Positions 35,396 through 47,210 of a stretch of 64,000 nt of DNA are shown one piece after another (position 1 is the stretch's first letter; every line of letters starts with the position of its first letter). The stretch is from Deuterostichococcus epilithicus (taxonomy: Eukaryota > Chlorophyta > Trebouxiophyceae > Prasiolales > Stichococcaceae), in the NCBI GenBank assembly GCA_033439295.1, contig JAVTLE010000007.1, positions 124,001 to 188,000 of the forward strand, given 5' to 3'. The translations under genes were made by a program, and so were the position numbers. The notes below the pieces were generated by a model. It ran no database searches and was not told the DNA's origin. It saw only the letters and a program-made list of their open reading frames with translations.

Positions 35396-35990
35396 AGCGT
35401 GCTACGCTATATCGTGAACACCAAAACCAAATGCATCATCTTCAATGGCAACCAGGCGAGCGAGCGCCCTCTTCCCATCGTTGGCTATCCTGACGCTGAC
35501 TACACTGGAGGCCCGTTAGACGTAAGGATTCGTTTTTATGCTCTATGGCAATGCCATCAGCTCAGCAACCGGCAGAGCGCGGGCGCTACATCCACTGCTG
35601 AAGCCGAGTAAATGGCAGCAGGCATGAGCGTCAAGAAAGCAATCAACCTAAGGCAGCTGCTCGTCCGAGTTTGAAAGTGGACTACAGGCAACCACCATCC
35701 TCGCTGACAACCAAAGTGCGATCAAGATGCTCAAGAACCTGGTGGCTTCCTTGCGCACCAAGCACATCTTCGTCGTGTACCACCTTGCACGCGAACGAGT
35801 AGTTCGCCAAGACGTCAAGCTGCAGTCCGTGATGACCGAGAAGAGGTTGGCCAACATGTCAACAAAGCCCGTGTTCAAAGGCAAGTTGGGCGTTAGTATG
35901 GCGTTGGGATGGGGTACTGGATCGAAAGCAGGCCTGACAGCGCGGGCGTGCTGGGTTCGAGTGGTAGCGTTGATGCCGAGGTTGTAAAGC
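35396..35990 (+). mobile_element. Ty1/copia retrotransposon remnant, RNase H end of pol
   Basis: Translation shows the C-terminal RNase H part of a copia-type polyprotein: LRYIVNTKTK, VGYPDADYTG, then TSTAEAE followed by a stop in place of the usual Tyr. After a frame change comes ATTILADNQSAIKMLKNL, then RTKHIFVVYHLARERV and ANMSTKPVFKGKL. The order matches the family. Gag, protease, integrase and reverse transcriptase are absent, so this is a 5'-truncated fragment with at least one stop and one or two frameshifts. I could not define a 3' LTR; a GC-rich patch near 36070-36180 is a candidate only. Confidence 0.85.
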
Positions 35991-38148
35991 CTGAGCACAG
36001 TCGAGAGTTCTGACATCGCCTGCACCTCGAGGGGAAACGTCAGGCGTAAATGAAGCAGGAGGATCCCCAACCGCAGACTTGTCAGACAAGCACGTGGGTT
36101 CCCCACCCCTCGCGAGGTCATGCCCGGAGTCCGGGCAGCCCGGTTGTCTCGGGTAGAACCGAGTAGAACCGCACTGGCAAAACATCATGGAACGGTCAGA
36201 GACAGCCCAAGTCACGCTGCTGAAGCCCGTGGCTTCTGAATCCGTTTGATCATCTGTTTGCCCCGGTCGAAAGGCAGCCCGCCACTTTGAGTGGGGGACA
36301 CAGGTGTTCCCCCATCCACTACAGCAAGCTGAGAATCTTGCGAGGGAATGACAACGGTTTGCGTAGCATTGCAACAAGCACACGGCGCCGAGACAGCAAG
36401 CTGTCGGGACGACGGTGCCGGCATGGCGCTGAAGCCCGCGTGTTGGTCATCTAGGGCGAACTGGAGGTATGTCAACTGTTCGTGGCTCTTGCGTGTCAGA
36501 TTCTGGCACGACGGTGGATTAGTCGACTGGGCAGGGGGCTGGCGGGGTCGCTTGCTTGTTCTCAGGGCGCTGTGCGGTTGCAAGCTCATTTCCAGGGGCG
36601 GCGAAGATGCAACGGCAAACTTCTGGGGCGTTGATGTAGATCGACTCTCCTGTACTCACGTTGCAGATGGTCTTTGATTGCGGGGCTTCCTGCGCTTTGT
36701 CCGCTGGTCGGTGTCGGATGCGGTGTCCAACGCCCTAGTGACGTCCCGCCCGGGGCCGGCACTAGCGCCGGCCACGTTTGAATCTGCCGTCGCTGCCTCT
36801 GCAGCTGTGCTGCTGGGCGTACGGCGCCCTGTGCCTCGCTGCAGAGCCAATATGTGGTCCTGACTGGTTTTCCTCGACTCCTGCGCAAGCTGGATGGTGT
36901 CGCCAGTCCTGTCACTGGTCTGTCGAGCTGACGACTCAGACGTTTGGTTCCGTGATGCAGCGGGCCAGCGCTTTCAAGCCCCAAAAAAGCACGCACCACA
37001 CCCGCCGTGCGTTGCATGTCCCCTCATGCTCTGCTCCATTGAAAACACTTCTCAAGAGCCACGGCCGCATTGTGTGGCATTGAGGAGGGCTTTCGGTTCA
37101 TGTGTCACACAAGTAAGATCTGACGTGCACCTACGCCGTGCGGGCGGCGGCGTGCCGGAAGACCTCAGAGTGAGCCTCTTATGGATACTGGAGACGTTTG
37201 GCAACACTCGCGTGCCATGCGTGCCGGTTTGAGGAAGTTGGCTCCCGGGATGTGTNACGACATGGGGGGGGGGTAGGTCGCGCAAGTTGGTGCGTGGGGG
37301 ACGAGACCTCGCGCGTGGCATTTCAAACGCATAGAACCTGTTTTTTGATAGTGGTCAGGCCGCCCCACGGCGCGTGGCGCGGCCCACGATGGGGTGGAGA
37401 CGTGTGCATGCATGTTGGGGAGTTGGCTTGAGTGCGCCGCACGAGGTGGGGGGCCCAAGCATGTGCTTGCCACACCTTTTGGTGCATGCATGCCCCCCCA
37501 CCCCTCCCGTGCGCGCGCCGTGTGTTGCACGCCGTGTGCCATCACACCCCCCGGCACCTCAATTTTAAGCACTTTTATATACCCAGAAACACCAGATTTC
37601 TGGAAAAACTGGCGGGGGAGTGCCCCCCCTTTGGTGCCCTTGCATACGCCCACGGCGGTGGCAAAGCCGGCCCTCTTACACAAGGCATGCCCAAGACCTA
37701 CTGAGGTGCCACGAGGGTGGGGGCGCCCTAGGTGGGGCCACAACGCCTCCCACCTCGCTTGTTCGATGAAGGGGTCACTAGCACAACCACCACACCCTCT
37801 TGCAAGTGCCACCTTGGCAAGGGGTGGGGCGCGACACCACGAGCGCCACTCCAGACGTGTACCCTGAGTGTGCAGCTTCGTTTTGCTACCCCCACCCCCG
37901 CCATCCACGCCCTACAAGCCGAGCTACGAGGCCTTGAGGCGCACAATGGGCAAGTGCTCTTAATGCACCCACCCTAAACCCTAAACCTATGCCCGCAGAT
38001 GCCTCTCTAACAGTGTTCACTCAGGCCCGCTTCTCTGCGCCATTAAAGGCGAATCACAACGCTGCATCGTGCACATGCGTATGTGTGAGATTTGGCCATG
38101 GCATATGATGCTTGTATGCGGCATGGTGTACGGCAATGCAGCGCACTA
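35991..38148. other. Accessory block without a recognised gene
   Basis: About 2.1 kb. The first kilobase may still belong to the copia element or its flank: minus-strand frames near 36212-36589 and 36586-37017 are rich in Ser/Pro/Thr/Arg, with no diagnostic motif. From about 37200 the text changes to G- and C-run-rich sequence with repeated 'gtggggcgcg'-like strings and one undetermined base at 37256. The minus strand stays open here from 37908 to 37165 (247 codons) without a known domain. A two-unit CCCTAAA telomere motif closes the block at 37971-37987. Confidence 0.4.
37971..37987 (+). repeat. Interstitial telomere repeat
   Basis: ACCCTAAACCCTAAACC, two full CCCTAAA units, in intergenic sequence between the G-rich block and the hAT MITE. 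Confidence 0.85.
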
Positions 38149-38156
38149 GTTGGTTG
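38149..38156 (+). repeat. Target-site duplication, left
   Basis: GTTGGTTG directly before the element's CAGGG end; identical to 38576-38583. Confidence 0.9.
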
Positions 38157-38575
38157 CAGGGTTGCACCGCACGGCGCACGCGTGCGCACGCGCACGCGTT
38201 CCGCACGCGTGCGCACGGCCGCACGGCTGTGAGCACTGCCGTGCGCACGTTGTCAGACGCTGTCAGACAGTGATGTAATCCAGCTAGACAACAGTTGCCG
38301 GCATGCTACTGCGGCTGCAAATGAGACGCAACTGCACATCACCGCCGTTTCACATGTTGCATACATCATCTCAACGCATAAGATATATGTACAGTGAGGT
38401 TGTATGCTTTGTTCAGCCTGTTATGGCCCAGCGCAGCCTGTTTCTTCATTCCCCTGGGGGATTAACACAAGCAGCCGTGCGAAAGTGCCGTTCCCTGCCG
38501 TGCGACGTGCGCACGCGGTGCGCACGCGTGCGCACGGCCGCACGTCAGTGTAAAGTGACGTGCGGTGCAACCCTG
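38157..38575 (+). mobile_element. hAT-type MITE (non-autonomous DNA transposon)
   Basis: A 419-bp element. Its ends are perfect 16-bp terminal inverted repeats, CAGGGTTGCACCGCAC at 38157-38172 and its reverse complement at 38560-38575. It is flanked by an identical 8-bp duplication, GTTGGTTG. An end starting CAGGG with an 8-bp duplication is the hallmark of the hAT superfamily. Inside each end is a dense subterminal array built on the palindrome GCACGCGTGC, and the string CGCACGCGTGCGCACGGCCG occurs on both sides in the same orientation, near 38200 and 38525; such arrays are known transposase-binding sites in hAT elements. There is no coding capacity, so movement would need a transposase from elsewhere. 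The intact duplication and matching ends argue for a fairly recent insertion. Confidence 0.92.
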
Positions 38576-38583
38576 GTTGGTTG
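38576..38583 (+). repeat. Target-site duplication, right
   Basis: GTTGGTTG directly after the element's CCCTG end; identical to 38149-38156. Confidence 0.9.
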
Positions 38584-39027
38584 TATTGTATTATATTTCA
38601 GGAACAGGGAAAGAAGCAGTCGCCATGCCGCAGGCGACAGCAGCCCTGCCAATCCATGTGATGCTATGAGCCGCTGCAATTGTGGTGCGACATGATGTTG
38701 AAACGAAATTCCTTCCATCAATATCTGTACTGCATTCTCCAAGTTCTCATTAGCAATTCGACATGTTCACCCCTCCGCAAAACGCATGCTGCAACGCTAC
38801 TAAACCAAGAAAGCAAGCTGACAGCATCACAATCAAATTGGGCTAAGCCACACATTTCCAGACGTGTTGCGGTTGGCATGTCGTGAGTGCCCACATGGAC
38901 CACTGTTAGCCGCCGCACACACTTCAAGCTGCAAGGAACCAGAATAAAATAGTCCAAAGCCTCTACGATGGCATATATAGCCCTTCTCTCCACGTGTGTT
39001 TTTGGCACACTTCCCAAGTTCAAGCCC
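38584..39027. other. 3' flank of the phosphatase gene
   Basis: No gene seen. Should contain the 3' UTR of the purple acid phosphatase on the minus strand. Confidence 0.4.
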
Positions 39028-42000
39028 TCACGTCGTACGCAGCAGCTTACGGCCCGCATCGACAACTGAGCTGCCGGCGCCGACAGCCGAGCCCCTTGGC
39101 GGCGGTGTCCGCGTTGCAGTGGAAGGCGCGGGGGCGACTGCGGGGGCGGCGGATAGGGGGGCAGCCGTGGCCTCGGCCATGGGAGCCGGTGCCGGTGCGA
39201 TGTACGGCCGCGGCAGTGTGTTTGCGAAGGCCTCGGATAGCGGCGTCGGCTTGCCGACGACAGCAATGTAGGGCCGCACAACTCCGCCACCCTGCAATCG
39301 CAGAGGAGAAACCTCCTCAGACTGACGTGGGGGGGCACAGTGTACAGATTGGCAGATACCGACATGCATCCACAAGACGTAAAAGAGTTGGATACCAATG
39401 CACATACATGTCGACTCGACAGGATTGTTGCGGGAGGCCACTCGGGAAGGTGCACCTTAGCATAGTTGTCGGCTGCAGCACACACAGCCTTGTATTGCTG
39501 CAGGCAAGAACAGTAACTTGCTTTAGATTCAGTAAATTGTGGCATTGACGCGTGCTGCAAGATGCAGAAACGTATCTTTCGAAGACAGAACAAACGGTCA
39601 GCAACACTGCAGAAGTCAAGAGCGACGAACTTGCAAGATGGCAGCAAAAGACGGCTCTGCTGAATGATGCAAAGCTTTCATCTTTTTTGCAGCTAGATAA
39701 AGGACAGCAATACGGCCGAAGTCAACTGAGATGCAACAGCAAGCTGTATGCATTAATCTGCTGTGCTTACCGGCAAGATCTCGGTCAGCGCGATGTTGAC
39801 GGAGCCGATGGGCGTCTCAGGGTTCTGGATGACTTCATTCTCGATCGTTGAGATCGCAAGCTTCAGCAACTGCACGCACAGGGTATGGGATATACCTCAC
39901 GACACTTTGGCCCAGTCCAAATCATATGCCCATTTCAGGTCATACTCAAGTGGGGAGACCATGCAGCAGGGCTCGAAGACGAGCCAGCACCGACGAACCC
40001 GAGGCGATCATCCATCTAGCAGCGGCGGCGGCAGCGTCGGCGCCACCTTCCCCTGCCACGCCCGAATGCGAGCAGCCGCGCAAAGGTCTACACACACCTC
40101 GCAGTCGTCGACGACGGTGTCGGGGTTCTCAATGGCGTGGTCGATGGTGCGATTGTGAAGCTGGTTCTGCGTCACGATGGTGTCGAGCAGGTACGTGTCT
40201 GCCGTCAGGTCCGCCAGCATCGGCTTCACAATATTTCCGTATGGCCCGCTGGGGATGCCTGCATCGGTGAGACATGGCATCAAATCGTACAATGCAAAGC
40301 TTAATGTGTGAAACATACCCACGGCCGCTCTCTCCAGCTGCATGGCATGTACACAAGTTTGCCATGAAAGGTGCGATGTCAATTCTGCAAGTTTGTCTTC
40401 AGCGCAAGGGACAAATCTGCAGAGTCCTTGTAGTGGCGCACGTCCGCTCCTTCCCCCATTGAGCAGCTTCCATCTCATTTTCACGTATTGTAGGTGCACC
40501 AGCATCACTGGCATCAGCAGGGGTTTTAGGGAGTTTATAGGGGCTTTCACGCGCACCAATGGTCTCCAAGGCGGTGGCAGGGGTGTAGGTGCCATTGAAT
40601 GACTCCATGAACGCCATCTGCCCCGCCAAGTCCGGCTGCCAGCCTGCAGGGACCATGACATGCATAATCAATGCCGAACTTTTGCAGCGACGCATATACT
40701 ACAGCACCCATACCGACATAGCGCGTTCAGTCAAAACCTGGATAGCAGCAGCTCTAAGACATTTTTTGCAAGCCTGGAAACTGTTTTGGGATCATGAGCT
40801 GAATCTGGCAAAAGCTGCTGTATGCAAGCACCAACCTGCTGGCTTGGTGAGGATGACCTGGTCCAGCATGTCGCCAGTCATGCTGCTGATCATCTGACAC
40901 ACCAGCTTCGTCGCATTTGTCTGCGGTTGCATCAAGACAAGCCAGGTCAGTAGAACTGTCGAGATCGAAGAGATGTCAGGTTTTGCGTCGCCTTGCATAT
41001 GCCAGATTACACATGCATGCGCCCAATATAGAAGATTGTTGAAGAGACAAGCTGTTGCACAGTCTGTGTCGAACGATACAAACCTCGCAGCGCAGGTAGC
41101 CATGCTCAATGGCGATATTCTCCCAGTACCCCGGTGCAAAGGGATTGTAAAACCAGCTGAGCTCGTAGCCCTAGCGCCAGCAGATGCGTTGATGAGCAAC
41201 GGCATTAACGTGCACGAGGTGATGTTGCAACTGACCGCGATGCGTTGCGTTGTCACACAAGGGAAGATACATGCAGATTTTCAGAGAAACATGCCAGTGC
41301 ATGCACATGGTCGACGGCAGACTGCGCGGCGCGACATCTGCGCTTCCAAGTTCAAGATGTCGCATATAAAACAAAGATTTGTGATCCGGCGGCGCACTGA
41401 GTTTCCGATGACGACGTACACGGGCGCCTTTGCGGTGCCATTGACGTCGTAATTCAGGCACGTCTGATTGTACACCGGGCATGTGCGCTCATAGATGTGG
41501 TCATGGCCTGCTTAGAAAGTCCAGCTTGGGGGTCATGTGGCTGTGCAGCGCCGAGAGGGCCAAGCACAGCAAGGAACACAGTACAGGACCAGTGGGGGCA
41601 GACCGATGAATGTCAACGGGTAGAGGGAGATAAAGCAGGATACAAAGTTGAATTTCAGACAGGTGGAACGACTTGACATGTACAGGTTTTGGGTCAACCT
41701 GCTGAATGAGTTAATTTTGAGACTGATCAGTTGGAGTACAGAATATTGAGAGGAAGAAGGAGCTGGCTGCACACCCGTGCAGGGCGACGTCCGTCTGGCA
41801 CATGAACAGCGGCATTGTGTCATTATGCAACGGCCATTTACGGCATCGATAGCGGCATTTGCAAGGACATTGCAACTCAAACAAAAAGATAGACCTCCTA
41901 TATGGACGAGCAAGGACGGCGTAGTGTGCGTGACGAGGTCCGCCTGACACTTAAACAGCACGAAATCCAGCACATTTGAAAAGTCATCAGAACCAACTGC

Positions 42001-45000
42001 CAACCCTTAAATGAAGGGGTGGCGCACCGTGCAGGGTAAGGTCCACCTGGTACTTGAATAGCAGATCCTCGAAGGCCTCCCGCTGGTCGAGCGCACCATT
42101 GATGACGCCGTACGGCGGCGAGCCACCCGTGTTGGTCGTATAGATGGGCCTACATCATCAGAAATGCTCGGAGGTGCCACTGGCTGGCAAGTTGCAGAAA
42201 GAACTTTCTAGGGTTAGCAGCTTTTGGGTTTTGACTTTCCAGGAGTCAGCATTCATGGCAGCAGGTTGCGATTGAACGAAGAGATCAGGCCCGTATCGGT
42301 GCGCATGGTGTTCTATACAAATTTTATTCATGCTCCGGCAGCTGAACTGCAGGCCAGCCTTGCTGCAAGGCTCACCTGTGGCCATTGAGGACGACCCAGG
42401 GCGTCTTGGTGCGGTTCACTGCCGCCAAGTCCGCCTCCATGAACCTGCGGCAGAGGAGAGGCAGCAGGTCGATCTGCCATAGACCGGTGAGAAGCACTGT
42501 ATGCATGTGTTTTAAAACAGTACAGCGCCGCTCCTTACAAAGCCAATGCAAGCTTTCCAGGTGGTTGCATGTTAGATGAAACAACATTGCTGCGGATGCG
42601 CCGCTCGCTGGCGAAGGCATCATTCAGGCACTTTGATAGCCCTAGTTTCGAAGCTGTGAGGTGATGTAAAGCTAGAAACCCAGACTGCTAGTCACAAATG
42701 TGCAAGTACACAACAAGGTACAAACATGACTCACTTGTACTGCGGCGAGCCGGGGTAATAGTCCAGCTCCGTGCTGCACACATCAATGCCGGCACTCAGT
42801 CAGTCCGATTAGCATAAGCGCGTGAGAGTAGACTGCAAACGAAGGACACACAGCACCTTCAAGTCATACGTTGGCATAATGCAAGCGTAGAGCATCAGAA
42901 AGCCGGCGCTGGCCGCTCAGGAAGCCAACCTCCTGAGTGGGACCGAGACTAAATGCCGGCCTTGACACAAAGATCCATTTTATTTGGTAGTGTCTGCAGT
43001 TTGACAATTAGGAGGGACGCGCCTGTAGGCAAGGTAGTGGATGGGGCCATGGTCGTAGGAGTACCACAGGGGAGTGATGTCGGGGCCGACAAAGGAGGAA
43101 TTGGCATTGTCACGCTTGATGTAGCCGCCCGCCACTTTCTGCGACAAGTCACGAAGTAACAGGTAAGCGTCGCTGGAAGTCAATGCATTGCTACTTCATC
43201 AACTGCTCTCTGTGGCAGGCGGAAAGCTGCAACTGCAGCACGCGGTGCGCAAACGCACCAAATTGGTGTTGGCGGGTGCTGAAACAACACTTGCACACCG
43301 CGATACTTCGAGCAACTCTGCAGAAAGCGATGATGCAGACAGAGAAATGAAGGGAACGTTTGCACCTGGGGGCCGGGCGCCAGCGGGCGAACGAACCTCT
43401 TCTCGTAGACCACACCGCACTCGCCGCCGCTGCACGCACCAAGGCTTTGAATGAGGTGCACATGACCGTGACGAAATCTTCCAGGTGGTAGCGGCATCAC
43501 AATATTGTCCTGCCGCACTGTGCTTGTCACCTGCCTTGCCTCGCCATGCAATGGGAGTTCAACTTCGATGTTTTGGCAACAAAACCGTGTCAAAGAGCTG
43601 CCGCCTTTCAGCTGGCCGAGATCGCTGGAAAACATGTGCGGTGTTATATAGCCCACACACCTGTCGTAGCTGCCGGAGTATGTGTCGTTGTTGAAACGGT
43701 CGCCGCTGTTGTTGAAGTCACGCTCGTGGTTGCCTGCAATGATTGTTAATTCTGATTGGTTCGACAAAAGCTGAGGTGTCATTCCCGCTGTATGGTTGCG
43801 CGATCAGCACCGAGCTCGCCAGCTTCGAAGTGCGCACAAAGCAAAGTGAGTGCTGCAGCACATTCAACAGCCTTTGAACAGCCAGCACGTGGACATGGTC
43901 AGCAGGTGCATGCAGCTCCCCACCATCAACGAGCATCCATGGGACGGCGGTGGTGACGTTCACCATCTGGTCCATGAACACTGCACTGACACTACAAACG
44001 GATTAGCTCAAGCGCATTCCATTGTACACAAAGCAAGAAACCAAAAGAACAAAGAAGCGCTTTCTTTGCTCTGCTGTAAGCTGCCTTGGTGTTGCAATCG
44101 AGCACTTACCATCCCACTGCGTCTGCATGCCGCGTGCGTACGAGACATCGCCTGCAGGCAGGAAAGCGCGCCATTGCAACTTCAGAGATTGCAGCTGCCT
44201 CGCATATGTGAGTATGACCGTTTGAATCAGTGGCATGCTGAATGCGCTGAGCTTGCACAGCGATAGTGTCGTATGATTTGGGGGGCAAGGCTGCTGTCGC
44301 ATCTGACGCACCGTTCAGCAGGAACAGGGTGTAGTTGTTGGGGTTGGCCATGATATCAGCCTGCAGGGCCTCCCTTGTCTTCTGTGAGCCGGCTGCAATA
44401 TGCAACACAAGCGTCATTTCTGGTTTGTTGCAGAAACGACTGCTGTTGCATGTGGATCCCGACCGGCGACCGCTGGCGGTAAGGCATGTGCACATGAGGC
44501 AAACACATGCTTGAATGCGTCTGGTCAATTACACAGACAACACAGCCAGCCGAGCGTACATTGCTGATACGCATTGTCGATGATGAGCTCGCCGACAGTC
44601 CGCACCACCTGTGCGATGGCAACATCTGCTTCAGCCGTGGGGAACGATGCCAACGATTTTACTATTGACGATCCGGAAAACTTGCCGACACTATTCTTTG
44701 GTGCTCTGCTGGTGCTCTGCTGATGCAGGCGGCAGATTGCGACAAGCAGCCATAAACTTGCCGAGTATGTCAGCGTGAAGTCGCTGATGTGACACCACAC
44801 CAGGATGTGACACAACACCGAAAAAGATTAGGATTTAAGTTGGAGGCGTACCTGGTCGGGAGTGAAGTCGGGGATGACATTCAGCGTGTCGCCACTGGGG
44901 TCGTAGTCATACCTGTTGCAGCGGGTGTACTATCTTCTCAAAAGGAATTCCGTATTTTAGGGCCAGTGCTTCTGCATAATGACGGTGGCATTATGGTGCA

Positions 45001-47210
45001 TTCTTTGCATATGCAGCAGCGAAATGCATATGATCAGCGAGCTGACATGCGATGGCACAGCCTGCAAACCCACTCGTCAGAGCCGTCCATCTCCGTGTGG
45101 CCTGCAGACGCAGTGCTGCGAAGTTGTTCGGCATCATCAAACGAGATCAAGCAACCAGTAGCATGCGGCAACACTCCAGACGTGTGCCACGAAGAGAAAT
45201 TTCGCACAGCAAACCTGCCCGCACTGCGCAACTCCGGGACCGGGGTTTGCTAAATTACGTCCATGAGCATGAAAGGCAGGTGTGCGCACCCAGATCGGCG
45301 ATGGCCAGCCACTTGACGGTGGTGGAGGCGCCGACGGGCGGCGCCGTCTTGAAGGACCTCACAGCCGACATCGAGCCGTTCTGCACAGGGCAGGCGGTGG
45401 CAACTCCAGTGCAGCTTATTGACGAGCGCTCACAGGTTGGCCCAGCAACTACAGTGCGCAGCATATTTGAAGGCTTCACCAACCGTCATCCAAGGGGCAA
45501 AAGAAGCGTCGGGACGAAAGAAAAGCACCTGGCCGTACTGGTAGAAGTAGACAGTATCGGGCATCAGGCCGGTGAGGTTGGCGACGTGCAGCGTGCCGGG
45601 GTCCACCCATCCGTCCGTCGCCGCCGGCGAGCCGCACATGTCCGCCTGCACTCGGCAGCAGATCATGTTGACGAATCTTGCTTGGCCGCTTCCCTGACTG
45701 AACAACAGAAAGGAGGCTGGGTATTTCACCAAGCTGAGTCCTTGACAAGCCATGCGTTCGCAATAGCACAATGTTTTGCAAGGTGTGACGCCAGGAGTTC
45801 GCCGTGTAAGAAGGTTGCACAGGCGCACCGCCGTGTAGGTCTTGCTGGTGGCGTTGACGGTGTTGGTCAGGCTCTCGGCGGAAGTGCCCCACATGGCCAT
45901 CGGCCGTGTCGAGTCGCGCGTAGTCCACTGCGCCAGGATATCACATATCGCAATTTAGGACCAATAGGCTTTGGCACGAGCAGCTAAAAGCGTGTCCACT
46001 GTGATGGCGTGAGTGGGGAATTGTGCGGCAGCACGGGGCTTTCAACAAGCAGCCCTCGCTAAGCCCTTTTCAGAAAGACCCTGGACCAATATTGCAAGAT
46101 CAGGAGGGGCTATGGCAGTTGTGTATGGGTGCAGCACGAGGACCAGGGCGGCACAGGGCGGCACCTGGACAAACATCTCGGTGGGGGCTTTGCTCAGCGC
46201 CAAGTGGCCGTGTTCCGGCGAGTTGGGGTCAGCATTCGTGATGACGCTGCCATTTGCCTGTGAGAAAACAGTCAGATACGAGTCGGAGGGAGAGATGGAT
46301 GCACGAAGTCCTTCCATTGATTGGGGTGAGAGGGTGGAGTCAATATGCTGTTGGATACGCGTGCATGAGTTTGACAAGTTGCGGCGCTGCCTGTCAGCAA
46401 ACATGCATGTGTGCAGGATGAGAAGAGCTCACGATGACATTGGTGTTGACAAAGCCGGCGGTGGCGTTGACGTTGGACAGCAGCAGAAACTGCACGTCCT
46501 GCCGTTGGTTCAGCAAGTTGAAGCTGCATGGCAGAAACAAAATCAAGATGATGCTTTGGGTGGACTATGTCTGCGCAAATGCAACAGAATGTGAAAGGGC
46601 ATCATTCTGAGTCGACCCGTGCAGGCCGCAGTCGAAAACAAGGCAGGAGATGAGAGACGTGACTGGACCTGAGACTGCCGGTGCCAGAGGTGTTGTACCC
46701 CTTGATGTTCGTCGTCCACTTGTACTGCACCGTGTGAGCATATAATAGGTTATTGACAAGGGGCACACACCCACCACATGCACATCATGTGATTGGAGCC
46801 ACAGAATTCCCCAGGCATCATTGCGATCGGCAGCAACCAGCACACTTGCAGGTGCTGCGCCCCGGGTGTAGAGGCTGGGCCTGGTCGCTGAAAGAAAATC
46901 AAGTGCTGTTCGGGTGTAGAGTTTGGGCCCGGTCGCTGAAAGACAATCAAGCGCTGAGCTGTTGTCAAGTGCCAACCTTGAGCGGCTTGACGTCGTCAGG
47001 CTGTGCGCCAGCGAAGTACAGCGCCACGACGTCGTTGGTGCCAGGGCTGGGGTTAATCACCGTCACGGTGACAGGGTCATTGTTGCGAAAGGTGGTGATG
47101 TCTGCCACGAGGGACTGCGCCGCGGCTCCGGCGGCGCATGCCAGCACCAGCACCGCAGTGAGCAATGCCGCCACCATCCTGCGGCTTCGCCCTGGAGTGG
47201 CAGCCTGCAT
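39028..47210 (-). CDS. Purple acid phosphatase, secreted, with C-terminal extension
   Basis: Binuclear-metal phosphomonoesterase of the cell surface or vacuole, typically used to scavenge phosphate. Exons with closing phases: 47210-46977 (signal peptide, hydrophobic VAALLTAVLVLACAAGAAAQ), 46724-46669, 46523-46433, 46257-46165, 45927-45829 (WTTRDSTRPMAMWGTS), 45645-45529, 45380-45290 (metal motif ADLG), then about 44625-44560, about 44390-44320, about 44160-44105 (GDVSYARG), about 43980-43925, about 43765-43695 (GNHERD), about 43440-43375 (SGGECGV), about 43142-43030, about 42764-42735, about 42474-42376 (VVLNGHR), about 42148-42034, 41.5-41.4 kb (GHDHIYERT), about 41170-41087, about 40922-40840, about 40645-40555, about 40262-40105, about 39870-39774 and about 39293-39028. 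All five PAP metal motifs are present. The tail after the catalytic domain is long and Ala/Pro-rich. The exon near 44.9 kb is out of phase with 45290, and the intron after about 43030 has a GC donor (CAG|GCGCGT). Confidence 0.92.
41770..41965 (-). repeat. Two degenerate copies of a phosphatase exon 3' edge
   Basis: The exon ending about 42034 finishes LLFKYQVDLTLHG with a CACG|GTGCG donor. The following intron contains two decayed versions: near 41925-41965 (reading LFKCQADLVT) and near 41770-41815 (reading LFMCQTDVALHG, with a CACG|GGTGTG donor still present). Spacing is about 110 and 155 bp. Joining the true exon to GHDHIYER downstream is in phase and skips both. Confidence 0.65.
46864..46959 (+). 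repeat. 48-bp tandem duplication in a phosphatase intron
   Basis: Two adjacent units starting GGGTGTAGAG and containing GGTCGCTGAAAGA, differing at about seven positions. They lie in the first intron of the phosphatase gene. Confidence 0.85.

Noticed and set aside
36070-36200. A possible 3' LTR of the copia fragment.
   Set aside because: No TG...CA ends, primer site or second LTR copy could be defined.
45052-45987. A 311-codon plus-strand frame.
   Set aside because: It is the antisense shadow of phosphatase exons 45380-45290, 45645-45529 and 45927-45829, which match the family on the minus strand.
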